A DNA stretch of 59,425 nucleotides, taken from the NCBI RefSeq assembly GCF_030697375.1, contig NZ_JAUYQD010000115.1, positions 1-59,425 on the forward strand. Direction: 5' to 3'. The translations under genes were made by a program, and so were the position numbers. This stretch comes from Rhodoferax sp. (GTDB lineage Bacteria > Pseudomonadota > Gammaproteobacteria > Burkholderiales > Burkholderiaceae_C). The notes beneath the pieces are model-generated. The model saw only the letters and a list, made by a program, of their open reading frames with translations, searched no databases and had not been told where the DNA came from. Numbering within the stretch: the stretch's first letter is position 1; the number at the start of each line of letters is the position of its first letter. Of this stretch, positions 8,696 through 16,071 are shown piece by piece.

Positions 8696-9106
8696 TCAGG
8701 CCGAGTATGCCAATACACCAACAACCAACATGCCGAAAAGCGCCGTGAGGCCTACCGCAAATGAGAGCGAACGAAGAAGGTGGACACCCACGTAGTAGCA
8801 CAGCATGTGGCTGATGCGTGCCAGGACATAGACCCATGAGAGTGCATTGACCCAACCCGCCGGGGCCGCAGACAACACACAAAAGAAGGCAAGAAGAATG
8901 AACCCGGCAATGCTTTCATTGGTGTTGGCGTGGGCACGGGCAGCACGAAAAAGGAAATTGCTGTGGTCCGGATCAATGGGCGTTCCAGGGCGATGCCTCG
9001 CCCTCAAAGCCGTCAGATCAAGCACCAGTAGTTGGACCAGCAACAGGCCGCCTATAGCCCCCATGGCCCAGATCGTCGGCGCGTACGGTATGAGCCAGTG
9101 TTGCAT
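8696..9106 (-). CDS. MAPEG-family membrane protein
   Basis: A 136-residue integral membrane protein with four predicted helices (about residues 13-32, 64-82, 86-104, 112-133). It carries the MAPEG signature RAARAHANTNES-AGFILLAFF, where the conserved R, N and E of helix 2 bind glutathione in eukaryotic members. Bacterial homologues are uncharacterised. The ATG at 9106 has AAAGGA at about 8 bases. The upstream DNA contains the attC-like site and MITE, so the gene may have lost or changed its promoter. Confidence 0.82.
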   Translation of the reverse strand: MQHWLIPYAPTIWAMGAIGGLLLVQLLVLDLTALRARHRPGTPIDPDHSNFLFRAARAHANTNESIAGFILLAFFCVLSAAPAGWVNALSWVYVLARISHMLCYYVGVHLLRSLSFAVGLTALFGMLVVGVLAYSA

Positions 9107-9135
9107 GCAAGTTATCCTTTCGTTACATCTCTAAC

Positions 9136-9378
9136 GCCCAACGAGGCTGTAAAAAAACTATCGCGTACGTAGCGACAGCACGATTTCGGAGGCACTCGTC
9201 CCCTTCCCTTGCCTGAGATCATGGCGTATATGCCGTTCTGATGCATCGACTTTTGGTGGGATTCAAAAAAAATTTCTCCTGGGAGGTTTTTTTACAGCCT
9301 CAACGTTGGAGGTAAAAGACCGACTGGAGCGGTGCGAAGCACGCCGGAGGGCAACCCCTCTTAACCGAAAAGTTGGAC
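9136..9378 (-). other. attC-like integron recombination site, split by a MITE
   Basis: Read on the minus strand directly after the stop codon of the 9379-9912 gene: R'' box GTCCAAC (9378-9372), 5-base spacer, GGTTAAGA, a central region with a GTGC-TTC-GCAC hairpin, the matching TCTTTTACC, a 6-base spacer, then R' box GTTGGGC (9142-9136). R'' fits RYYYAAC and R' fits GTTRRRY, and they pair over 7 bases with one G-T. The inner arms pair with a mismatch and a bulged T, as attC sites do. With the 157-bp MITE and its 5-bp duplication removed, the site is 81 bp, within the known attC range. No integrase gene or second attC was found nearby, so this would be a solitary site. Confidence 0.5.
9144..9300. 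mobile_element. 157-bp MITE with 15-bp perfect terminal inverted repeats
   Basis: The left end AGGCTGTAAAAAAAC (9144-9158) and right end GTTTTTTTACAGCCT (9286-9300) are perfect 15-bp inverted repeats. The element is flanked on both sides by CAACG (9139-9143 and 9301-9305), a 5-bp target duplication. It carries no usable reading frame, so it is non-autonomous. The restored target CCAACGTTGG is itself a palindrome. The parent transposon cannot be named from these ends. Confidence 0.8.
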
Positions 9379-9912
9379 TTATCGCGGCCCATTGTAGGAA
9401 AGCGAGTCGTTGTATAGGCCAATATCTGCGCGAATCAAGGACAAGAACTTCAGTGCTCGATCTCTAAACGCTGCGAAGGACCACGTATCTTTCCCTTCCG
9501 CGCAGTTGTAGATGTAGTCAATTATTCTGTTGTATTCATCGAAGACAGCGGCAGGTGCGAACATGGCAAGAAGTGCCGTTGTGTTCAGTCGGTTTCTCTC
9601 AAATGCTTGCCTATTCTCAACCGTGATGCTGCCTATGTTTTGTGTTTTCACGAGCAGCTCGATCAATGGGGCTCCGACCTCTTTGTAAAGGTCAATTTTT
9701 TGCTTGTAGGTTTGAGCAGATTGGTCTGCTTGAATTTGAAGCGACGAGCGCAATTGCTCCAATTCATGATTGTGTTTTGCAGTTTCTTTCGCCATGAGGC
9801 GTTCGGCCCAGATCTTCCCGAGCCAACTTGAAAGAGCCAAGACTATGGCGCCCCCTGCGCCTAGTGAGAGCAGTATTGCGCTTGCAACTTCAAAAATTAT
9901 TTTGGTGTCCAT
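9379..9912 (-). CDS. Membrane-anchored coiled-coil protein of unknown function (cassette-like)
   Basis: A 177-residue protein with one N-terminal membrane helix (about residues 5-28), then a charged coiled coil (about 36-80: AERLMAKETAKHNHELEQ onward) and a helical C-terminus. Proteins of this layout are frequent in integron gene cassettes. Base composition is visibly poorer in G+C than in the flanking genes, and codon use is correspondingly different, both signs of transfer. The stop codon TAA abuts the attC-like site, and an 85-bp repeat lies upstream at 9987-10071. No catalytic motif is evident. Confidence 0.72.
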   Translation of the reverse strand: MDTKIIFEVASAILLSLGAGGAIVLALSSWLGKIWAERLMAKETAKHNHELEQLRSSLQIQADQSAQTYKQKIDLYKEVGAPLIELLVKTQNIGSITVENRQAFERNRLNTTALLAMFAPAAVFDEYNRIIDYIYNCAEGKDTWSFAAFRDRALKFLSLIRADIGLYNDSLSYNGPR

Positions 9913-9986
9913 GTCGATTAGCGTCTATCAGCCGCGCCGCAATATTTGTAGAAACCAAGAGCACCTCCCGCGGCCGATAAACCATG

Positions 9987-10071
9987 TTGGACTGAACCGC
10001 CTGCTGAGGCAATCGCGACAAGGGGTTTGGAAACCTCAACCCATTTGTTGGATAGGATTATGACCGGGCTT
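9987..10071 (-). repeat. 85-bp structured repeat, copy A
   Basis: Read on the minus strand this element begins AAGCCCGGTCATAAT and ends GCGGTTCAGTCCAA. It aligns without gaps to 57074-57158 with 70 of 85 identical positions. Two hairpins are conserved, GGGTT/AACCC here (GGGG/CCCC in the other copy) and GATTG/CAGTC (GACTG/CAGTC in the other copy), so changes preserve pairing. It ends 74 bases upstream of the start of the 9379-9912 gene in the sense orientation. It could be a cis-regulatory RNA, a promoter element or a recombination site. Confidence 0.7.
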
Positions 10072-10084
10072 CCAATGCGCCACA

Positions 10085-10130
10085 TTTGCTATCAATTAAA
10101 TAGCTGCTTACGCACACCCAGTATGCCAAA
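10085..10130 (-). repeat. Dispersed repeat copy 2
   Basis: The core is seen as AGCTGCTTACGC (10102-10113), the complement of GCGTAAGCAGCT, with TGCTAT at 10087-10092 on the other side of the small hairpin. It lies 5 bases beyond the stop of the phosphatase-kinase gene and marks the boundary between the accessory patch and the nitrate cluster. Confidence 0.75.
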
Positions 10131-10135
10131 ACACC

Positions 10136-11905
10136 CTATTTAGGCAAAAAAATCAGCCAATAAATCAGCAGCAAATTGAACAGCACCGACACCGCCAACC
10201 CCACCTTCCACATGGCCGTGGGGTCGCGCTGCATCAGCGGCGTGCCTTGGGGGGCGCTTAAGGGGCGGGAGGCGCCGCGTTCCAGGGCGAGCAGGAATTC
10301 TTCGGCGGTCTCGAAGCGCTGGCGCTGGTCGCGGGCCACGGCTTTGAGCACCACATGGTCCAGCCAGATGGGGATTTGGGGGTTGTGGCGGCTGGGGGGC
10401 GTGGGGTCGCGGTAGTAGCGGCCCACCTGGTAAGGCAGCACGTCGCCGTAGGGCAGTTTGTGGGTCAGCAGCTCGTACAGGGTGACGCCCAGCGCAAACA
10501 GATCGCTTTGGGCGGTGGGCAATTCCTCGGGGGCATCGTCCGATGTCCCCACTTTGGTGCCTGCTGCCGAGGTCTTGACCCGAAAGCCCCACTGTTCGGG
10601 GTTGACATAGCTGGGGGTGCCCGCGTGCAGCGCCCGCATGGCGGCGGGTTCGCGCCCGCTCAGGGCCACGCCCAGGTCCAGCACGCGCAGCACGCCGTCT
10701 TCGCCCTGGTGCAGGTTGGCGGGTTTGATGTCGCGGTGGACCACGCCCTGGCGGTGCAGGCGGCTTAAGCCCTTGAGCGCCTGCACCCCCACACCCAGCA
10801 CATGCGGCAAGCTCAAAGACTGCTTGCGGTCCAGTTGCTGTTGCAGGGTTTCGCCGCCATGCCAGTCGTACAGCAGGTAAAAGGCGCTGCGGTTCTTGCC
10901 CGTGGGCAGTTGCTCATGGATGTGCACCAGATGGTCGGCGGCGCGGGAGGACTGCATGCGCTTGGCCAACCAGGCCTCATGCGCCAACATGGTGCGTTCT
11001 TGCGGGTCGTGTGCACGGGCGGGGTGCAGGGTTTTCATGGCGTACAGGGTTTGGGTGGCCGGATCGCGCACCTGATACAGCACGTTAATACCGTTGTCGG
11101 CCACGGGAGCGGTGACCAGCAGGCCGTCAATGCGCTCCCCCACTTTGAGCCGTGCCGGGATGGGCAGGGCCTGGGCGGCCCGGTTTTCATCCTGGAAGGT
11201 GGCGTCCAGCAGGCCCAGCACACGCACCACCAGGGCGGTGACGTTGTCGCGGCTGCCCGCTTTGAGCGCGGCGGCCACCAGTGCGCCGCTGGCGACCTGG
11301 GCGCTGACATCCTGGGTGAAGCGGCTGATCCGGGAGGCAGGCACTTCGCCGTGCACACCGTCGGTGAGCAGCACAAACACGTCTCCCACCTGCAAATCAC
11401 CCTGCACATAGTCCACCACCACACGGTCTTCCAGCCCCACGGCGCGCAGCAGCTGGTGCTGGAAGTCGGGGTGTTTGACCACATGGTCGTGCGTCATTTG
11501 CAGGGTTTCACCGTCGCGCAGCAGGTAGGCGCGCGAATCGCCCACATGCGCCAGGGTGTAGCTCTGGCCGCGCAGCACCAAAGCGGTGAGTGTGGTCATG
11601 CCCATGGCGGGGTGGCGGCGCTGGTTGACACCGGCCAGCCAGGAATTTTGGGCCGAGATGATGCGGTCCAGCGCCACGGTGGTGTCCCAGGTTTGGGGCG
11701 TGCCGTAGTAGTCGCGCATCAGGCTGATCACCGTGGTTTGCGCGGCTTCTTTGCCCATGCCGCCCCGGCTCACGCCGTCGGCCACGGCGGCGATAGCGCC
11801 CATGCCCTCCTGGTCGCGCTCGGGCAGCATCGCTGCGCAAAAGTCTTCGTTGCTGTCTTTGGAGCCCGCCAGCGAGCTAAAACCGATTTCTATTTCGAAT
11901 GCCAT
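10136..11905 (-). CDS. Bifunctional PP2C-type phosphatase / Ser-Thr protein kinase fusion, membrane anchored
   Basis: A 589-residue fusion. Residues 1-235 are a PP2C phosphatase with its metal-binding motifs intact (SNEDF 18-22, ADGVSRGGMG 42-51, GDSR 122-125, TDGV 181-184, GSRDN 217-221). Residues about 255-545 are a Hanks-type kinase with catalytic Lys291, HRDIKPAN (390-397) and DLG (410-412). A single C-terminal membrane helix (about 567-586) anchors it. A fused kinase/phosphatase gene of this kind lies beside nasA/nirB in Pseudomonas aeruginosa (PA1782), so a role in controlling nitrate assimilation is inferred; substrates are unknown. It follows the ANTAR regulator gene by 73 bases on the same strand, so the two are probably co-transcribed. 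Confidence 0.9.
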   Translation of the reverse strand: MAFEIEIGFSSLAGSKDSNEDFCAAMLPERDQEGMGAIAAVADGVSRGGMGKEAAQTTVISLMRDYYGTPQTWDTTVALDRIISAQNSWLAGVNQRRHPAMGMTTLTALVLRGQSYTLAHVGDSRAYLLRDGETLQMTHDHVVKHPDFQHQLLRAVGLEDRVVVDYVQGDLQVGDVFVLLTDGVHGEVPASRISRFTQDVSAQVASGALVAAALKAGSRDNVTALVVRVLGLLDATFQDENRAAQALPIPARLKVGERIDGLLVTAPVADNGINVLYQVRDPATQTLYAMKTLHPARAHDPQERTMLAHEAWLAKRMQSSRAADHLVHIHEQLPTGKNRSAFYLLYDWHGGETLQQQLDRKQSLSLPHVLGVGVQALKGLSRLHRQGVVHRDIKPANLHQGEDGVLRVLDLGVALSGREPAAMRALHAGTPSYVNPEQWGFRVKTSAAGTKVGTSDDAPEELPTAQSDLFALGVTLYELLTHKLPYGDVLPYQVGRYYRDPTPPSRHNPQIPIWLDHVVLKAVARDQRQRFETAEEFLLALERGASRPLSAPQGTPLMQRDPTAMWKVGLAVSVLFNLLLIYWLIFLPK

Positions 11906-11978
11906 GCACCACCATAAGCAAAATCAATGCCCAATATTGGTGCAATGCAGCAAAAAGGCACCATTTGTTGACAGGCAG

Positions 11979-13214
11979 CTATCCCACCAGCATCTGCATG
12001 CTGCGCTCATAGTGGGCCGAGAGTTGTTCATACACCTCCAACAGGCGTTCGCTGGCCACGGCAATGCGCTCCTGCCCTGCCGGGTGGGCCGCCTCGCTGG
12101 CACCCGCCAGCATTTGCTGCCAGCCTTCGGTCGCTGCCGCCAGGGCGCTGCGGATGTCCGGGGTGCTCAGGGGCAGGCTATTGAGATAGGCCAGGCCCTG
12201 CTCCATGGCCGCGCGTGCTTCGGCCATGCCCGCCTGGTCGCGCTGCAGGGCGCATTTGGCGTAGCGCTGCGACAGCATGCGCTGGCGGCCCGCCACGTTG
12301 AGCACCCGCAGCGGGGCCACGGCGCCGGCGTTTTCCAGGTTGCTGGTGAGCCGTTCGGCACTTTGCAGCAGGGTTTCGGCCAGAGCATCCATGTCTTTGA
12401 GTTGGCCCGCCTGCGGCCCGGCCTGCAGGGCTTTTTTAAGCAGTTTCCAGGTCACCACCACCTGCCCCAGCAGGTCCCCAAACGTGGGTTTGGAGAGGTT
12501 TTTGCCCAGCAAAGCCAGGTTGGCGTCAATGCGGCCCACGGAGTCCTGCAGTGGCGCGGGCGCGCCTCCAGCCACTTGCAACAGTACCTGTTTGATCAGC
12601 CGTTGGGACAGCATGCGCAACTGCCCGGCCCGGTTCACCGCGTCGGCAAAGTGGGCCGAATGGATGATGTGCTCGGACACCTGCCCCAGCCGCTGGTTGC
12701 TGTGCATGGAGGCGGTGCGCAGGATTTGAAAGGCCTCGTCGTCCGAGAGCTGGCGGGCGCGCATGAGGATGCCCTTGGCGCGGTCCACCATTTTGCGTTC
12801 CTCAAAGCGGCTGGACACGTCGGCCAAGGCCTCGCGCAGGCCCTGCTCGTGCTTGAAACGGGCCTGGGCTAAATGGATGAGCGGGCGCAGGCGGTGTGCG
12901 CCGTAGCCGTTGACCACGTAGGCGTGCACGCCGGATTCGGTGGCCCGGGCCATGTGCTCGGCGTCCACGTCGCTGGTGAACACGATGACCGGGCGCGGGC
13001 TGGTCTGGCCAATCGCCTGCGTGGCATGAAATAACGCATCGCCCGGGTGGGGCGCGTCGCAAACCACCACATCGGGGGCATGGCGCAGGGTTTGCGACAG
13101 CAGCTGGGCCACGGTGTCGGCCGAGCCCACCACCTCAATCCCCGCCGCCTTCAGGTCTTCCACCAAAGGCAATGCACTACCAGATCCATTCAAAAACACC
13201 AAGGCGGATGTCAT
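11979..13214 (-). CDS. Nitrate-type antiterminator: pseudo-receiver + ANTAR + PilJ/NarX-like sensor domain
   Basis: A 411-residue cytoplasmic regulator. Residues 1-115 form a receiver-like domain that keeps Asp53 (VVVCDAPH) but lacks the acidic pair at the N-terminus, so it is probably not phosphorylated. Residues about 132-185 are an ANTAR RNA-binding domain (RFEERKMVDRAKGILM). The C-terminal half is a PilJ-type helical domain with two NarX P-box-like motifs, NRAGQLRMLSQR (193-205) and NVAGRQRMLSQR (306-317). Klebsiella NasR is NIT-ANTAR and Pseudomonas NasT is receiver-ANTAR; this is a third arrangement in which sensor and RNA binder are one chain. ATG at 13214 is used, with TTG 13223 possible. 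It is divergent from nirB, whose leader carries the predicted ANTAR hairpins. Confidence 0.87.
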   Translation of the reverse strand: MTSALVFLNGSGSALPLVEDLKAAGIEVVGSADTVAQLLSQTLRHAPDVVVCDAPHPGDALFHATQAIGQTSPRPVIVFTSDVDAEHMARATESGVHAYVVNGYGAHRLRPLIHLAQARFKHEQGLREALADVSSRFEERKMVDRAKGILMRARQLSDDEAFQILRTASMHSNQRLGQVSEHIIHSAHFADAVNRAGQLRMLSQRLIKQVLLQVAGGAPAPLQDSVGRIDANLALLGKNLSKPTFGDLLGQVVVTWKLLKKALQAGPQAGQLKDMDALAETLLQSAERLTSNLENAGAVAPLRVLNVAGRQRMLSQRYAKCALQRDQAGMAEARAAMEQGLAYLNSLPLSTPDIRSALAAATEGWQQMLAGASEAAHPAGQERIAVASERLLEVYEQLSAHYERSMQMLVG

Positions 13215-13294
13215 ATCAATCAACCATTCACAAGAGTCAACAGGGGGTGGCCCGCGCGATTTAAAACCCAGGCACCCAAACAGGGCAAATCATA

Positions 13295-13310
13295 TGGCAC
13301 AAGTTTTGCA
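13295..13310 (+). promoter_or_regulatory. Sigma-54 promoter P1 of nirB
   Basis: TGGCACAAGTTTTGCA is an exact -24/-12 element (TGGCAC, 5 bases, TTGCA), with GG at 13296-13297 and GC at 13308-13309. Predicted transcription start is about 13321, immediately before the first ANTAR hairpin. No clear NtrC site was found between it and the divergent regulator gene. Confidence 0.8.
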
Positions 13311-13321
13311 TATGCCTTATC

Positions 13322-13424
13322 GGGCGCAACGGAGCGTCCCACCCGGGCCCAAGCGCCCAAGGCATTGCGCATAACGACGTGCGCCACAGATACAAGCAGT
13401 GATTGTGTCTGACTCCGAATTTTT
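13322..13424 (+). promoter_or_regulatory. ANTAR two-hairpin antitermination leader
   Basis: Hairpin 1 is GGGCGC-[AACGGA]-GCGTCC (13322-13339). Hairpin 2 is GCGCAT-[AACGAC]-GTGCGC (13367-13384). Both have six-base loops with A at position 1 and G at position 4, the recognition signature of ANTAR proteins. Two bases later a 9-bp hairpin CAGATACAA/TTGTGTCTG (13387-13411) is followed after 8 bases by TTTTT (13420-13424), a candidate attenuator. The layout fits nitrate-triggered antitermination of nirB by the divergently encoded ANTAR protein. Confidence 0.75.
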
Positions 13425-13465
13425 AGCCCCCCTTTGGTGCGCAAGCACACCTTTGGACTTGCTGT

Positions 13466-13481
13466 TGGCACGGGGCTTGCA
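13466..13481 (+). promoter_or_regulatory. Second sigma-54-like promoter P2 of nirB
   Basis: TGGCACGGGGCTTGCA is also an exact -24/-12 match, with GG at 13467-13468 and GC at 13479-13480. Its start would be near 13492, downstream of the ANTAR hairpins and 25 bases before the nirB ATG. Transcripts from it would not carry the attenuator. Confidence 0.7.
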
Positions 13482-13516
13482 ATTAATCAAGCGAATCAAA
13501 CTTTGGAGTAGCCGTA

Positions 13517-15979
13517 ATGAAAAAATCGAAATTGGTGATGGTAGGCAATGGCATGGCCGGCGTACGCACTATCGAGGAACTGCTCAAGGTGTCGCCCGAG
13601 CTGTATGACATTACGGTTTTTGGCGCAGAGCCCCACCCCAACTACAACCGTATTTTGTTGTCCCCCGTGCTGGCCGGGGAGCAGACCATTGACGAGATCG
13701 TTCTCAACTCGTGGGACTGGTACAAAGACAACCACATCACCCTGCACGCCGGCTGGACAGTCACCTCGGTGGACCGCGTCAAACGCGTCGTGCACGCCGA
13801 AAATCCCGCCGGCGAAAAAATCAGCGCCGAATACGACCGCCTGCTGATGTGCACCGGCTCCAACCCCTTCATCCTGCCCGTGCCCGGCAAAGACCTGGAA
13901 GGCGTGATCGCCTACCGCGACATTGCCGACACCAACGCGATGATCGATGCCTCCACCAAGTACAAAAACGCCGTGGTCATTGGCGGCGGGCTGCTGGGCC
14001 TGGAAGCGGCCAACGGCCTGATGCTGCGCGGCATGACTGTTACCGTGGTGCACGTGATGCCCACGCTGATGGAGCGCCAGCTGGACACCACCGCTGGCAA
14101 GATGCTGCAAAAATCCCTGGAAGACCGGGGCCTGAAGTTCCTGATTGGTGCACAAACCCAAGAGCTGATCGGCAATGCCGACGACGGCAAGGGTGGCCGT
14201 GTCAAGGCCATCAAGTTCAAGGACGGCACCGAGGTGGCCGCCGACCTGGTGGTGATGGCCGTGGGCATCCGCCCCAACACCGCCCTGGCCGAGTCGATGC
14301 GCCTGCACTGCAACAAGGGCATTGTGGTGAACGACACCATGCAGACCATCACCGATGCACGCATTTACTCGGTGGGTGAATGCGCGGCGCACCGCGGCAT
14401 TGCCTACGGGCTGGTGGCCCCCCTGTTTGAGCAAGGCAAGGTGGCGGCCAACCATTTGGCGCAGTTTGGCATTGGCCAGTACAAGGGGTCGCTGACCTCG
14501 ACCAAGCTGAAGGTCACCGGCATCGATTTGTTCAGCGCCGGCGACTTTGGCGGCGGCGAAGGCACCGAAGAGCTGGTGATGAGCGACCCCTACGGCGGCG
14601 TCTACAAAAAGCTGGTCATCAAGGACGACAAGCTGGTGGGCGCCTGCCTGTACGGCGACACGGTGGACGGCAGCTGGTACTTCAAGCTGCTGCGTGACGG
14701 CCGCAGCGTGGCCGACATCCGTGACAAGCTGATGTTTGGCGAGTCCAACCTGGGCGAAGGCGGGCACGAGGGCCACAACAAGGCCGCCAGCATGCCCGAT
14801 GACGCCGAAGTCTGCGGCTGCAACGGCGTGACCAAGGGCACCATCTGCAAGGCGATCAAGGACAAGGGCCTGTTTACCCTGGACGAGGTGCGCAAACACA
14901 CCAAGGCCAGCGCATCGTGCGGCTCCTGCACCGGGCTGGTGGAACAGATTTTGATGTTCACCGCCGGGGGCGACTACTCCGCCACGCCCAAGACCAAGGC
15001 CATGTGCGGCTGCACCGAACATGGGCACCACGCCGTGCGCGAGGCGATCGTGGCCAACAAACTGCTCACTATTGGTGAGGTCATGCACTTTTTGGAGTGG
15101 AAAACGCCCAATGGTTGTGCATCGTGCCGCCCGGCCATCAACTACTACCTGATCAGCTCATGGCCCAAAGAGGCCAAGGACGACCCACAAAGCCGCTATA
15201 TCAATGAGCGCAGCCACGCCAACATCCAGAAAGATGGCACCTACAGCGTGATTCCGCGCATGTGGGGCGGCGAGACCACCGCCAGCGAATTGCGCCGCAT
15301 TGCCGATGTGGTGGACAAGTACAAGATCCCTACGGTGAAGGTCACCGGCGGCCAGCGTATCGATTTGCTGGGCGTGAAGAAGGAAGACCTGCAAGCGGTA
15401 TGGAAAGACATCGGCATGCCCAGCGGCCACGCCTACGCCAAGGCGTTGCGCACGGTGAAAACCTGCGTGGGCTCCGAGTGGTGCCGCATGGGCACCCAAG
15501 ACTCCACCCAAATGGGCAAGGACCTGGAAAAAGCCATGTGGCGCATGTACGCACCGCACAAGGTCAAATTTGCGGTGTCGGGCTGCCCGCGCAACTGCGC
15601 CGAAGCCGGTATCAAAGACGTCGGCATCATCGGTGTGGACAGCGGCTGGGAGATGCACATCGGCGGCAACGGCGGTATCAAGACCGAGGTGGCCCACTTC
15701 TTCACCAAGCTCAAAACTGCAGAAGAAGTGCTGGAGTACACCGGCGCCTTCATGCAGCTGTACCGCGAAGAAGGCTGGTACCTGGAGCGCACCGTCCACT
15801 ACCTGAACCGCGTCGGCATGGACTACGTGAAAAAGCAGATTCTGGAAGACGCCGAAAAGCGCAAAGCCCTGTGGGCCAAGCTGCAGTTCAGCTTGGACGG
15901 CGAGCCCGATCCTTGGTTCGATTTCGAAGAAGCCAAAGTGGATACCCGCCAGTTTGAGAAGCTGACGGTGGAAGCCTGA
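13517..15979 (+). CDS. nirB: NAD(P)H-dependent nitrite reductase, large subunit
   Basis: An 820-residue cytoplasmic enzyme that reduces nitrite to ammonium with six electrons from NAD(P)H. An N-terminal FAD/NAD(P)-binding module starts VMVGNGMAGVRTIEEL. Two BFD-like [2Fe-2S] modules follow (CGCNG near residue 433 to CGSC; CGCTEHG near 495 to CASC near 536). The sirohaem/[4Fe-4S] half carries CVGSEWC near 649 and CPRNC near 689. Length and domain order match NirB. The start ATG at 13517 has GGAG about 8 bases upstream. It is first in an operon with nirD and the molybdoenzyme genes, with two sigma-54-type promoters and an ANTAR leader upstream. Confidence 0.97.
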   Translation: MKKSKLVMVGNGMAGVRTIEELLKVSPELYDITVFGAEPHPNYNRILLSPVLAGEQTIDEIVLNSWDWYKDNHITLHAGWTVTSVDRVKRVVHAENPAGEKISAEYDRLLMCTGSNPFILPVPGKDLEGVIAYRDIADTNAMIDASTKYKNAVVIGGGLLGLEAANGLMLRGMTVTVVHVMPTLMERQLDTTAGKMLQKSLEDRGLKFLIGAQTQELIGNADDGKGGRVKAIKFKDGTEVAADLVVMAVGIRPNTALAESMRLHCNKGIVVNDTMQTITDARIYSVGECAAHRGIAYGLVAPLFEQGKVAANHLAQFGIGQYKGSLTSTKLKVTGIDLFSAGDFGGGEGTEELVMSDPYGGVYKKLVIKDDKLVGACLYGDTVDGSWYFKLLRDGRSVADIRDKLMFGESNLGEGGHEGHNKAASMPDDAEVCGCNGVTKGTICKAIKDKGLFTLDEVRKHTKASASCGSCTGLVEQILMFTAGGDYSATPKTKAMCGCTEHGHHAVREAIVANKLLTIGEVMHFLEWKTPNGCASCRPAINYYLISSWPKEAKDDPQSRYINERSHANIQKDGTYSVIPRMWGGETTASELRRIADVVDKYKIPTVKVTGGQRIDLLGVKKEDLQAVWKDIGMPSGHAYAKALRTVKTCVGSEWCRMGTQDSTQMGKDLEKAMWRMYAPHKVKFAVSGCPRNCAEAGIKDVGIIGVDSGWEMHIGGNGGIKTEVAHFFTKLKTAEEVLEYTGAFMQLYREEGWYLERTVHYLNRVGMDYVKKQILEDAEKRKALWAKLQFSLDGEPDPWFDFEEAKVDTRQFEKLTVEA

Positions 15980-16001
15980 TTCCACCAAAACCTTAAGCCA
16001 A

Positions 16002-16054
16002 ATAGACCTCTAGCCCTTATGCAATAAGCGTAAGCAGCTAGCAAAACGATAGCA
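16002..16054 (+). repeat. Dispersed repeat copy 3
   Basis: GACCTCTAGCCC, the core GCGTAAGCAGCT (16028-16039) and ATAGCA (16049-16054) give the same layout as copy 1. It occupies most of the 92-base nirB-nirD spacer, so it is transcribed within the operon and could form a hairpin between the two genes. Confidence 0.8.
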
Positions 16055-16071
16055 ACAGCAAAAGGATTGAT

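Noticed and set aside
9913..10071. The 85-bp element as an attC or attI site
   Set aside because: Core-like GTTGGAC and GTTGGAT strings occur in copy A but not at matching places in copy B, so recombination boxes are not conserved.
13437..13452. GGTGCGCAAGCACACC as an NtrC site or main attenuator
   Set aside because: Arms are in the opposite order to NtrC half-sites, and as a hairpin the stem is short with a mismatch and only three T behind it; the 13387-13411 hairpin is the better attenuator candidate.
13496..15088. A 530-codon minus-strand frame across nirB
   Set aside because: It is the mirror of nirB codons, with low-complexity His/Gln/Val composition and no family motif.
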